From assembly GCA_028868995.1 (NCBI GenBank), contig JAGWTH010000039.1, positions 1 through 35,631 of the forward strand: a DNA stretch of 35,631 nucleotides. The letters run 5' to 3'. Below are positions 1-7,693 of this stretch, one piece after another (position 1 is the first letter of the stretch; every line of letters starts with the position of its first letter). The notes below the pieces were generated by a model, which searched no databases, was not told where the DNA came from, and saw only the letters and a list, made by a program, of their open reading frames with translations. Origin of the DNA: Burkholderiales bacterium. GTDB taxonomy: Bacteria; Pseudomonadota; Gammaproteobacteria; Burkholderiales; Burkholderiaceae_C. A program made the translations under genes and the position numbers.

Positions 1-118
1 TTCGATCAAGCCCGCGCCAGCCGTGGCTTGCACGCGATCTCGCATACAGCGATTTCGAATCCCACCCCGGGCAGCAGCCGCTTTCCTGTTGCGCGCCAAC
101 TACTTAGCACGCTGGCCC

Positions 119-226
119 GGATTCATTCCGGACACCAGTGCGCGCAGGCGGGAATCCAAGGCTTCCTGGGGCGCCGCGGGGCGGCGCGTCTGAACGCTCT
201 GGACCCCCGCCTGGGCGGGGATGACG
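119..226. repeat. Dispersed inverted repeat (REP/MITE-like), degenerate
   Basis: Two outward-facing copies of a short GC-rich motif flank a GC-rich centre. The right arm reads TGGACCCCCGCCTGGGCGGG followed by GATGACG (about 200-226) and can fold on itself (CCCCGCC/GGCGGGG). The left arm, read on the minus strand, has TTGGATTCCCGCCTGCGCG (about 143-161) and then diverges. Similar TGGATTCCCGCCTGCGCGGG-type units are common intergenic repeats in proteobacteria. It lies directly after the stop of the molybdenum hydroxylase gene and may serve as its transcript end. The boundaries are approximate. Positions 1-118 show no gene or site that I can support. Confidence 0.5.
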
Positions 227-227
227 G

Positions 228-2558
228 CTACGTGTTCAGGACTTCCCACACCTTCGCCGGCGTCAGCGGCATCTGCAGCAGCGGCGCCGCTTGCGGCTTG
301 CCGGCGCGGGCGATCGCGTCGGCCACGGCGTTGACCACGCTGGGCGCCGCGCCGATGGTGCCCAGCTCGCCCACGCCCTTGACCCCCAGCGGGTTGTTCT
401 TGCAGGGCACGGTCTCGTTCATCTCGGTGACGAACTCGCACGCGACCGCGTCGGCGTGCGGCGCGGCGTAGTCCATCAGGCTGCCCGTGAGCAGCTGGCC
501 GCTGTCGACGTCGTAGGTGAGGTGCTCCATCAGCGCCTGGCCGATGCCCTGCACGGCGCCGCCATCGAGCTGGCCGCGCACGATCATCGGGTTCACCACG
601 CGGCCGACGTCGTTGACGCTGGCATAGCGCACCACCTGCACCTCGCCGGTCTGCGGGTCGATCTCGACCTCGCTCACGTGGCAGCCGTTGGGCCAGCTGG
701 GCCCGGCCACCGCGCTGGTGTGGTCGGTGAAGATGTGCTGGCCGGGCTGCCGGCCCGCCAGCTCGAACAGGTCGATGCCCAGGTCGGTGCCCTTGACCGT
801 GAAGCGGCCCTCGCGGTAGTCGAGGTCCGCCGGTGCGGCTTCCAGCGACCTGGCGGCCAGCTGGCGCGCCGTCTCCAGCGTCTTCTCGGCGCCCAGGTGC
901 AGCGCCGAGCCGCCGGTGAAGAGGGAGCGCGAGCCGGCGCTGCCGAAGCCGTCGCCGCGGTCGGTGTCGCCCAGCACCACGCGGACCTTCTCGATCGGCA
1001 CGCCGAACACGTCCACCACGAGCTGCGCCAGCGTGGTGGCGATGCCCTGCCCCATCTGGTTGACGGCGGAGAAGACCTCGATCATGCCGTCGGCCCGGAC
1101 TTCCACCGTCACACGTTCCTCGAACACGTTGCCGCTGGTCCACTCGAGGAAGGTGGAGATGCCCAGGCCGCGGAGCTTGCCCTGCGCCTTGCTCTGCGCG
1201 TGGCGCGCCTCGAAGCCGCTCCAGTCGGCGAGGTCCAGGCCCTCGTCCATGATCTTCTCGAACTCGCCGACGTCGTAGGTCTGGCCCAGCGCGTTGGTGT
1301 ACGGCATCTGCTCGGGCCGCACGAAGTTGCGCCGGCGCAGCGCGATGCGGTCGATGCCGGTCTGGCGCGCCGCCTCGTCCATCAGGCGCTCCATGATGAA
1401 GATCGCCTCGGGCCGGCCGGCGCCGCGGTAGGCCGCCGTCGAGGCGGTGTTGGTCAGCACGCAGCGGATGTGGAAGTCCACCACCGGCACGTCGTAGACG
1501 CTGGTCTGCACCCAGGGGCCGACCACCATCGGGATCACCATGCCGGTGGCCGTGGCGTAGGCGCCGACGTTGGCGAGCGTGCGCAGGCGCAGGGCCAGAA
1601 TGCGGCCGTCCTCGGCCAGCGCCAGCTCCGCCTCGGCGCGCTGGTCGCGGCCGTGGAAGGAGGACAGGAACTCCTCGCTGCGGTCGGCCGCCCACTTGAC
1701 CGGGCGCTTGAGCGTCCAGGCGGCCCAGGACACGGCGGCATCCTCCGGATAGATGCCGGTCTTCATGCCGAAGCCGCCGCCGACGTCGCCCACGGTGACG
1801 CGCACCTTGTCCCGGCCGATGCCCAGCACCTCGTTGGCCAGGGAGTTGCGTACGCCCGAGGGCATCTGGCTGCTCATGCGCAGCGTGAGGCGGCCGTCCT
1901 CGGCCACCCAGGCCAGCACCGAGCGCGGCTCGATGGTGACCGCGGCCACCCGCTGGTTCACGATCTCCAGCTGCACCACGTGGGCCGCGCGACCGAAGGC
2001 GTCGGCCGCCTTGCGCGCGTCGCCGATGCGCACCTCGGCCGCGACGTTGTCCGGCGCCTCGGGGCACAGCACCGGCGCGCCGGGCGAGGTGGCGGCCTCG
2101 AGATCCACCACCTGAGGCAGTTCTTCGTACTCGACCCAGACGGCCTCGGCCGCGTCGCGCGCCTGCTGCATCGTCTCGGCCACCACCAGCGCCACCGGCT
2201 CGCCCACGTAGCGCACGCGCTCGTGCGCCAGCGCCCGCCGCGGCGGCGTGGCCACCGGCGAGCCGTCGCCGCGCTTGAACGCCGGGTTGGTAGGAATGGG
2301 CTGCACGCCGGCCGCGACCAGCTCGGCGCCCGTCACCACCTTCACCACGCCGGGCTGGGCCTCGGCGTTGGCCTTGGCTATGGAAACGATGCGCGCGTGC
2401 GGATAGGGCGAGCGCACGAACACCGCGCGCAGCTGCCCGGCGGGCGCCAGGTCATCCGTGTACTGGCCCAGGCCCTTGAGCAGGCCCTCGTCCTCGATGC
2501 GTTTGACTGCGTGGCCGCTGCCGAAGCGGGCGGGGTTGTCCAGGGTGTCGGTCGTCAT
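228..2558 (-). CDS. Xanthine dehydrogenase-family molybdenum hydroxylase, molybdopterin-binding large subunit
   Basis: The 776-residue protein has the full length of a CoxL/XdhB-type large subunit that carries the molybdopterin cofactor and hydroxylates an N-heterocycle or similar ring with water as oxygen donor. Visible motifs are GGGFGMK in the first molybdopterin domain, AYRGAGRPEA (not the AYRCSFR loop of true CO dehydrogenase), GQGIATT, and GVKGVGELG near the end, whose Glu731 matches the catalytic base of the family. It is the last gene of a leftward operon with the 2,5-dihydroxypyridine dioxygenase, so a hydroxylation of a pyridine substrate is a fair inference. The 2Fe-2S and FAD subunits such enzymes need are not in this window. 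An 83-base gap with a small hairpin separates it from the gene upstream, and no strong ribosome binding site is visible before the ATG. Confidence 0.9.
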   Translation of the reverse strand: MTTDTLDNPARFGSGHAVKRIEDEGLLKGLGQYTDDLAPAGQLRAVFVRSPYPHARIVSIAKANAEAQPGVVKVVTGAELVAAGVQPIPTNPAFKRGDGSPVATPPRRALAHERVRYVGEPVALVVAETMQQARDAAEAVWVEYEELPQVVDLEAATSPGAPVLCPEAPDNVAAEVRIGDARKAADAFGRAAHVVQLEIVNQRVAAVTIEPRSVLAWVAEDGRLTLRMSSQMPSGVRNSLANEVLGIGRDKVRVTVGDVGGGFGMKTGIYPEDAAVSWAAWTLKRPVKWAADRSEEFLSSFHGRDQRAEAELALAEDGRILALRLRTLANVGAYATATGMVIPMVVGPWVQTSVYDVPVVDFHIRCVLTNTASTAAYRGAGRPEAIFIMERLMDEAARQTGIDRIALRRRNFVRPEQMPYTNALGQTYDVGEFEKIMDEGLDLADWSGFEARHAQSKAQGKLRGLGISTFLEWTSGNVFEERVTVEVRADGMIEVFSAVNQMGQGIATTLAQLVVDVFGVPIEKVRVVLGDTDRGDGFGSAGSRSLFTGGSALHLGAEKTLETARQLAARSLEAAPADLDYREGRFTVKGTDLGIDLFELAGRQPGQHIFTDHTSAVAGPSWPNGCHVSEVEIDPQTGEVQVVRYASVNDVGRVVNPMIVRGQLDGGAVQGIGQALMEHLTYDVDSGQLLTGSLMDYAAPHADAVACEFVTEMNETVPCKNNPLGVKGVGELGTIGAAPSVVNAVADAIARAGKPQAAPLLQMPLTPAKVWEVLNT

Positions 2559-2641
2559 GGTGGCCGAGAGTCTCGCCGATTTCGGGCAGGTTCGTCATCC
2601 CCACGGGATTCACCCGTCCGCCGAGGCCCCTCAGGCCATCT

Positions 2642-3901
2642 TCACGCGTCCTTCTCCCCGGGCTCGTACAGCGCCTCGCGGCCCATGCGGTCCAGCACCA
2701 GTTCGGCCGTCCAGGGCAGCATCAGGGAGCCGCAGCGGCTGTCGCGGTACAGGCGCTCCAGCGGCAGGTGCTTCATCATGCTCTGGCCGCCGCAGGTGCG
2801 GATGGCCAGCCGCGCGATGTCGTTGGCGCCCTCCATCACCGTGTACTGGGCGGCGTACAGGCGCATGCGCTCGTCCTTGGACGGGTTGGGCCGCGCTTCC
2901 AGCACGGCGCGCAGGAAGATGCTGCGCATCTGCTCGAGCTGGATGCGCATCTGCGCCACGGCCACCTGCTTGGTCGGGTACATGCGGCGCTTCACCGGCG
3001 GCTCGCCGGGCACCTCGCCGCGCAGGTACTGCACGGTGAAGTCGTAGGCCGCGTTGGCGAGGCCCAGGTAGGTCGGCGCCAGCGTGAAGAACATGGCGGG
3101 CCAGGTCTGCGCCGCCTTCCAGTAGACGCCCCGCGGCATCAGCTGCTCGTCGTCGCCGACGAAGACATCCTGGAAGGTGAGGTTGCGGCTCACGGTGCCG
3201 CGCATGCCCAGCGGGTCCCACTCGCCGCCGATGGAGAAGCCGGGGCTGGTGGCGGGCACGGCCAGGTACAGCGTGTCGCGCGCGTCCGGCTTCTCGTCGC
3301 CCTTGTCCTCGGTGCAGAGCACGCCGTAGTAGTCTGCCGCGCCCGAGAGCGAGGCGAAGATCTTGCGGCCGTTGACCCGCCAGCCGCCCTCCACCTTGCG
3401 CGCGGTGGTGCCGAAGGGCGCGCGGCCGGCCGCGGCGGCGCTGCCCTCGGAGAAGGGCTGGGCGTAGACGGCGCCGTCCGCCACCACGCGGCGGAAGTGC
3501 AGCTCGCGCCGCTGCGCGTGCTCGGCACGCTGCGATCCGGTCATCGGGATGCCGTCGGCCAGCACGCCGGTCCACATCGTGGAGCAGATGTGCATGTTCC
3601 ACGTGAGGGCCGTCGCGCCGCAGAAGCGCCCGACCTCCGCCGCCACCATCATGTAGGTCGGGAAGTCGGCGCCGAGGCCACCGTGGCCTTCGGGCACGCA
3701 CAGCTTCAGGAAGCCCGCCGCGCGCAGGTCCTCGTAGTTGGCGAAGGGAAAGCTCGCCTCCCGGTCCCACCGCGCCGCCCGCGGGGCGAAATTCTCGCGC
3801 CCCAGGCGGTGGGCGATCGCCAGAAGCTCGCGCTGTTTCGGGGTGAAGGCGTGCTCGCCCACCGCGGGGGTGAAGCCGAGCGCGCCGCTCGTTTCCTCCA
3901 T
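2642..3901 (-). CDS. Acyl-CoA dehydrogenase-fold flavoprotein, possible flavin-dependent hydroxylase
   Basis: The 419-residue protein has the acyl-CoA dehydrogenase layout: N-terminal helical domain, central beta domain (RKVEGGWRVNGRKIFASLS) and C-terminal helical bundle (CGGQSMMKHLPLERLYRDS). The usual YEGTNE catalytic glutamate is replaced: the aligned stretch is LMLPWTAEL around Leu395. The alternative glutamate of isovaleryl- and long-chain enzymes also appears absent (MFFTLAPTYLGL). Loss of the base is typical of group D flavin monooxygenases of this fold (HsaA, DszC type), which use reduced flavin from a partner reductase. A flavin reductase is encoded across the divergent promoter at 5836, so a two-component hydroxylase acting on a pyridine ring is plausible but unproven. 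The start is ATG at 3901 with GAGGAG upstream. The gene follows the hydrolase after 17 bases. Confidence 0.85.
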   Translation of the reverse strand: MEETSGALGFTPAVGEHAFTPKQRELLAIAHRLGRENFAPRAARWDREASFPFANYEDLRAAGFLKLCVPEGHGGLGADFPTYMMVAAEVGRFCGATALTWNMHICSTMWTGVLADGIPMTGSQRAEHAQRRELHFRRVVADGAVYAQPFSEGSAAAAGRAPFGTTARKVEGGWRVNGRKIFASLSGAADYYGVLCTEDKGDEKPDARDTLYLAVPATSPGFSIGGEWDPLGMRGTVSRNLTFQDVFVGDDEQLMPRGVYWKAAQTWPAMFFTLAPTYLGLANAAYDFTVQYLRGEVPGEPPVKRRMYPTKQVAVAQMRIQLEQMRSIFLRAVLEARPNPSKDERMRLYAAQYTVMEGANDIARLAIRTCGGQSMMKHLPLERLYRDSRCGSLMLPWTAELVLDRMGREALYEPGEKDA

Positions 3902-3918
3902 CGTGTCTCCTCTCGGGC

Positions 3919-4707
3919 CTAGTGCAGCAGCTGCTGCGGCAGGGCCAGGAAATTCAGCACCACACCGTCGAAGTCGTCCGGCGCCTCCAGGTTCTGCAGG
4001 TGGCCGACGCCCTTCATCTCGTGGTAGGTGCTTTGGGGGATCGCCTCGGCCATCTTCTTCATCACGGAAGGCGGCGCGTTGCGATCGTGTTCGCCGGCGA
4101 TCAGCAGCGTGGGCACGTGGATGTGGCCCAGGCTCGCGCGGCGGTCGAAGGTGACCAGGCACTCCAGCGCCCGCCGGTAGGTCGCCGCGGGCACCTGGGC
4201 CATGCAGTGCGTGGCGAGGCGCACGCCCTCCGGCAGGGCGCCGGGGCCGATCATCTGCGGCACCAGCACCTCCGCCATCTCCGCCATGGTCTTGCCGGCG
4301 TCGAGCGGCGCGGTGCGCTGCGCGATGAACTCGCGCTGCCAGTCGCCGTCGGGCTTGCCGAAGGCGGGCGAAGTGCCGCACAGGATGAGGCGGGTCACCA
4401 GTTCGGGGCGCCTCGCCACGACCTCCTGCGCCACCATGCCGCCCATGCTGTGCCCGAGCAGGATCACGCTGCGGCACTTGAGGCTTTCGATCAGCTGGAT
4501 GCAGCTGTGCGCCAGTCCCTTGAAGGTGTAGGGCTCGATCGGCGCGCTGTGGCCGTAGCCCGGCATGTCCCAGGCGACGGCGCGGTAGCCGGCGGAGGCG
4601 AAGGTTTCCACCTGGGGCGCGAAGGCCAGGTGGCCGCCGCCGATGCCGTGCAGCATCAGGATCGTGGGTCCGCCGCCCAGGGTGGTGAACGCGGGGACGG
4701 AAGTCAT
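3919..4707 (-). CDS. Alpha/beta hydrolase, probable N-formylmaleamate deformylase (NicD-like)
   Basis: This is a 262-residue alpha/beta hydrolase with an oxyanion-hole HGIGGG (residues 20-25), nucleophile elbow GHSMGG with Ser87, a likely Asp208 in GEHD and His236 in GVGH. The start ATG overlaps the stop of the dioxygenase gene by four bases (ATGA), so the two are translationally coupled. In the nicotinate, picolinate and hydroxypyridine pathways the product of 2,5-dihydroxypyridine dioxygenase is N-formylmaleamate, and an alpha/beta hydrolase next to it releases formate and maleamate. That role is inferred from the coupling. The sequence alone supports only a carbon-bond or amide hydrolase of this fold. 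Confidence 0.85.
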   Translation of the reverse strand: MTSVPAFTTLGGGPTILMLHGIGGGHLAFAPQVETFASAGYRAVAWDMPGYGHSAPIEPYTFKGLAHSCIQLIESLKCRSVILLGHSMGGMVAQEVVARRPELVTRLILCGTSPAFGKPDGDWQREFIAQRTAPLDAGKTMAEMAEVLVPQMIGPGALPEGVRLATHCMAQVPAATYRRALECLVTFDRRASLGHIHVPTLLIAGEHDRNAPPSVMKKMAEAIPQSTYHEMKGVGHLQNLEAPDDFDGVVLNFLALPQQLLH

Positions 4708-5774
4708 GCGAGCAGCTTCCCCGCCTCGACGACGACGGCACCGTCCAGGGCGACGGTGCAGTGGCGCAGCGGCAGGTCGAAGTGCCCCGGCGTGTGGCGG
4801 CCGGCCACCTCGTTGGCGCCGGTGCTGTAGAGGAAGTTGCCGGCGAAGGCGCGCAGCTCGGTGCCGTTGAAGTCGCGCTTGTCGTACAGCGCCATGCTGT
4901 CCCAGCGGGCGGCGGCGTTGAGGCCGTAGCCCACGTGGCTGACGGCATAGGCATTCCGGTCGGAATGCGTTCCTGGTTCTGCGTTGCGGTCGCCCCAGGC
5001 CGCGATGTAGCTGCGCATCAAGTCGGCATCGACGCCCTGCCCCTCGATGGCGGTGACGTGGTCGTCGGCGATGCGCAGGGTGACGGGCCGCTCGAGGTAG
5101 CGCTTGAAGGTGAGGTTGACGTCGCCCTCGGCCAGCACCAGCGTGCCGTGGACGCTGCCGGCCGCCGGGAAGGCGAGCGCCAGGCCGCCGGGCCAGTGGG
5201 TCATGGTGCCGGGGCGGGTGGTGTAACCCCAGTTGCCGCCGCAGGCGGCGCCCTGCAGGGAGATCGTGAGGTCGGTGCCGGCCTCGGAGGTGACGCGCAT
5301 CGCGCGGGCGGCGCGCAGGCGCTTCACGTGCTCCTTGACCAGGGGCTCCAGGCCGTCGCCGGGCAGCAGGCGCGCGAGCGCTTCCGGATGCTCGTTGCTC
5401 ACGTAAAGCACGCGGGCGCCGCCCTGGAGGATGGCCGGCAGCTCCGGCGCGTGCATCAGGCCTTCGACCGTGCAGTCCACCACGAGGGTGCTGCCGGCCA
5501 GCGCCGACACCACCGGCGCGATCCGCCGCAGCACGGGGGAGGCGCCGGTGGAACGCGTGACCGGGACCGCCGCGCCGCCGAACACGCTGGGCAGGACCAG
5601 GCTGAACACCTGCGCGCCGCGCCGGGCGGCGGCCAGGCGCGCCAGTTCGGGCAGGACGGGACGGCTCTGGCTTTCGCTCAGGACCGCGACGGTGTCGCCC
5701 GCCTGCAGGCCGCAGCGACCGAGGACAGCCTCGAACGCATCCAGCCACACGGGTTCGATGGATTCCTGGAGCAT
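4704..5774 (-). CDS. nicX: 2,5-dihydroxypyridine 5,6-dioxygenase (NicX family)
   Basis: The 356-residue protein belongs to the NicX family, related in fold to M29 aminopeptidases. It opens the ring of 2,5-dihydroxypyridine with O2 and Fe(II), giving N-formylmaleamate. The C-terminal half matches NicX of Pseudomonas putida well as I remember it: SHVGYGL, GNFLYSTGANEV and TPGHFDLPL. His280, His331 and Asp333 fall where the reported iron ligands (His265, His318, Asp320) lie. It is the first gene of a leftward operon with the deformylase-like hydrolase, an acyl-CoA-dehydrogenase-fold protein and a molybdenum hydroxylase. The start is ATG at 5774, 34 bases from a palindromic operator. Maleamate amidase (NicF) and maleate isomerase (NicE) are not in the window. 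Confidence 0.87.
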   Translation of the reverse strand: MLQESIEPVWLDAFEAVLGRCGLQAGDTVAVLSESQSRPVLPELARLAAARRGAQVFSLVLPSVFGGAAVPVTRSTGASPVLRRIAPVVSALAGSTLVVDCTVEGLMHAPELPAILQGGARVLYVSNEHPEALARLLPGDGLEPLVKEHVKRLRAARAMRVTSEAGTDLTISLQGAACGGNWGYTTRPGTMTHWPGGLALAFPAAGSVHGTLVLAEGDVNLTFKRYLERPVTLRIADDHVTAIEGQGVDADLMRSYIAAWGDRNAEPGTHSDRNAYAVSHVGYGLNAAARWDSMALYDKRDFNGTELRAFAGNFLYSTGANEVAGRHTPGHFDLPLRHCTVALDGAVVVEAGKLLA

Positions 5775-5807
5775 GGCGCGCGCATCTTTCGGTTGTGGTC
5801 CATACTA

Positions 5808-5821
5808 CATGAAATTTCATG
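5808..5821. promoter_or_regulatory. Palindromic operator between divergent nicX-like and flavin reductase genes
   Basis: CATGAAATTTCATG is a perfect 14-bp palindrome and an AT-rich island in the 61-base divergent gap (5775-5835). MarR-family dimers bind palindromes of about this size, and a MarR gene is the second gene of the rightward arm, so autorepression and control of both arms is the natural reading. On the minus strand a TAGTAT hexamer directly follows the palindrome and could be the -10 of the leftward operon. Confidence 0.6.
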
Positions 5822-5835
5822 CAATCCGCCTCCCC

Positions 5836-6345
5836 ATGAACCCGCCGCGCCAGGCCCGGCCCCCGAGCTTCTCGTCGCAGGAATTCCGCGCAGCCCTGGG
5901 CATGTTCGCCACCGGCGTCACCATCGTCACGGCCCGCACCGCCGAGGGCCAGGTGATCGGCCTGACGGCCAATTCGTTCAACTCGGTGTCGCTCACGCCG
6001 CCCCTGGTGCTGTGGAGCCTGGCCCGCGCTGCCGCCTCGCTGCCGGCGTTCGCAGCGGGCTCGCACTATGCGATCAACGTGCTGGCCGCCGACCAGAGGG
6101 CGCTGGCCGAGCGCTTCGCCACGCGCGGCGCCGACCGCTTCAGCGGCGTCACCTTCGATGCGGGTGCCGGCGGGGCGCCGTTGCTGCACGGGGCGGCCGC
6201 CACCTTCGAGTGCTTCAACCGCAGCCGCTACGAGGAAGGCGACCACGTGATCTTCGTGGGCGAGGTGGAGCGCTGCGCCCACCGCGCCGGCGCCTCGCCG
6301 CTGCTGTTCCACGGCGGGCGCTACTACACGGAACATCCCCTGTGA
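5836..6345 (+). CDS. Flavin reductase-like FMN-binding protein (two-component monooxygenase reductase type)
   Basis: This 169-residue protein is of the HpaC/flavin reductase-like family. It shows FRAALGMFATGVTIVTAR, GLTANSFNSVSLTPPLVLWSL and a late HVIFVGEVE strand, all typical of the split-barrel flavin-binding fold. Such enzymes use NAD(P)H to reduce FMN or FAD and pass the reduced flavin to a separate oxygenase. The likely partner is the acyl-CoA-dehydrogenase-fold protein at 2642-3901. I chose ATG 5836 because homologues begin shortly before the FRxALG motif; an in-frame ATG at 5809 lies inside the operator palindrome and is unlikely. Its stop overlaps the GTG of the MarR gene by four bases. 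Confidence 0.87.
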   Translation: MNPPRQARPPSFSSQEFRAALGMFATGVTIVTARTAEGQVIGLTANSFNSVSLTPPLVLWSLARAAASLPAFAAGSHYAINVLAADQRALAERFATRGADRFSGVTFDAGAGGAPLLHGAAATFECFNRSRYEEGDHVIFVGEVERCAHRAGASPLLFHGGRYYTEHPL

Positions 6346-6770
6346 GGAACGGGGAGCGCTTCGTGCACGGCTACCTCGGCTACCTGTTGGGGCAGGCCAA
6401 CCACGCGCTCTACAAGGACTTCGACGCGCACGTCCGGGCCGCGGGGCTCAGCTCCACCGAATGGCGCGTACTGGCCACGCTGCACGACGGACCGCCGCTC
6501 ACGGTGAGCCAGCTCGCGCAGGAGGTGCTGTCCAAGCAGCCCACCGTGACCAAGCTCGTGCGGCGCATGGCCGACCAGGGCTGGGTGACGCTGCTGGCCG
6601 ACCCGGACGACCAGCGCCGCACGCTGGTCACTGCCACCGCCGCGGGGCGCAAGCTGGTACGGCCGCTGCTGGAAAAGGCGCGCGGGCACGAGGCCCGGAT
6701 GCTGCGCGCCCTGGGCGCGTCGGAGCAGGCGGCGCTGAAGAAGCTGCTGGCGAAGCTGGCGGCGCGATAG
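6342..6770 (+). CDS. MarR-family transcriptional regulator
   Basis: The 142-residue protein starts with GTG inside the stop of the flavin reductase gene (GTGA overlap), so the two are coupled. It has the MarR winged helix: LTVSQLAQEVLSKQPTVTKLVRRM (about 53-76, shown here only as an outline of the reading helix) and the wing DPDDQRRTLVTAT (87-99). Long helices at both ends form the dimer. Nicotinate and picolinate clusters are controlled by MarR repressors (NicR, PicR) that respond to an aromatic intermediate. By position this one should bind the palindrome at 5808-5821 and sense a pathway intermediate; the ligand cannot be read from sequence. Confidence 0.9.
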   Translation: MRNGERFVHGYLGYLLGQANHALYKDFDAHVRAAGLSSTEWRVLATLHDGPPLTVSQLAQEVLSKQPTVTKLVRRMADQGWVTLLADPDDQRRTLVTATAAGRKLVRPLLEKARGHEARMLRALGASEQAALKKLLAKLAAR

Positions 6771-6779
6771 CATCGCGCG

Positions 6780-7685
6780 ATGCACGAGCGCAAAGAACAT
6801 CTCGACACCCTCGCGGTCGGCCTCCTCGTCGCCTGCTGCCTGTTCTGGGGCTTCCAGCAGATCCTGATCAAGACCACCGTGGGCGAGGTGCCGCCGCTGT
6901 GGCAGGCGGCCATCCGCTTCGCCGGGGCGACCGTGCTGCTGTTCGCGTGGTGCGTGGCGCGCGGCGTGAAGCTGTTCGAGCGCGACGGCACCCTGCCCGC
7001 GGGCCTGCTGGCCGGCGCGCTGTTCGCGGGCGAGTTCACCTGCATCTACCTGGGCCTGCGCGACACCGCCGCGTCGCGCCTGACGGTGTTCCTCTACACC
7101 TCGCCCTTCGTGGTCGCGGTGCTGCTGCCCCGGGTCGTGCCGTCCGAGCGGCTGCGGCCGGTGCAGTGGGTCGGCCTGGTCATCGCCTTCGCCGCCGTGG
7201 CGCTCGCCTTCAGCGAGGGTTTCATGGGCCATGCCACGCCGCGCCAGCTGCGCGGCGACGCGCTGGCGCTCGGCGCGGGCGTGCTGTGGGGGCTGACCAC
7301 GCTGGTGATCCGCGGCTCGTCGCTCTCCAGCGCGAGCGCGGAGAAGACGCTGTTCTACCAGGTGGCCGTCACCGCCGTCGTGGCGCCGCTGCTGTCGCTG
7401 GCCCTGCGCGAGCCCTGGTCACTGGACTACTCCAGCCACGCCTGGATCTCGATCGGGCTGCAGACGGCGATCGGCGCCTTCGCCAGCTACCTGGCCTGGA
7501 TGTGGATGCTGCGGCACTACCCGGCGACGCAGCTGTCCTCGTTCACCTTCCTGACGCCGCTGTTCGCGCTGCTGTTCGGCGTGGCGCTGCTGGGGGAGCA
7601 CCTGACGCCCGAGTTGGTGGTGGCGCTGGCGGCGGTGGCTGCGGGGATCGTGCTGGTGAACCGGAAGAAGCCACGCGTGGTGTGA
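6780..7685 (+). CDS. EamA/DMT-family transporter
   Basis: The 301-residue inner membrane protein has about ten hydrophobic segments in two EamA repeats. The first contains LFWGFQQILIKTT and GLRDTAASRLTVFLYTSPF, the second GVLWGLTTLVIRGSS and YLAWMWMLRHYPATQLSSFTFLTPLFALLFG, the hallmark end of the second repeat (given here as its key span). These drug/metabolite transporters usually export amino acids or small metabolites. It starts nine bases after the MarR stop and may belong to the same transcript, in which case it could move a pathway compound. The substrate is unknown. Confidence 0.9.
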   Translation: MHERKEHLDTLAVGLLVACCLFWGFQQILIKTTVGEVPPLWQAAIRFAGATVLLFAWCVARGVKLFERDGTLPAGLLAGALFAGEFTCIYLGLRDTAASRLTVFLYTSPFVVAVLLPRVVPSERLRPVQWVGLVIAFAAVALAFSEGFMGHATPRQLRGDALALGAGVLWGLTTLVIRGSSLSSASAEKTLFYQVAVTAVVAPLLSLALREPWSLDYSSHAWISIGLQTAIGAFASYLAWMWMLRHYPATQLSSFTFLTPLFALLFGVALLGEHLTPELVVALAAVAAGIVLVNRKKPRVV

Positions 7686-7693
7686 ACGCGGTT

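Noticed and set aside
2603..2617. Small hairpin ACGGG/CCCGT in the gap between the acyl-CoA-dehydrogenase-fold and molybdenum hydroxylase genes
   Set aside because: A 5-bp stem is expected by chance at this GC content; no T-run, so I did not list it as a terminator.
291..3047. A very long open frame on the plus strand opposite the molybdenum hydroxylase and acyl-CoA-dehydrogenase-fold genes
   Set aside because: It is a GC-rich antisense frame with low-complexity His/Arg/Ala/Gly translation and no known motif; the minus-strand genes have clear domains.
3595..3610. A parS-like TGTTCCACGTGAGGGC
   Set aside because: Only the left half matches; the right half breaks the palindrome, so ParB binding is unlikely. 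It is far from the par locus.
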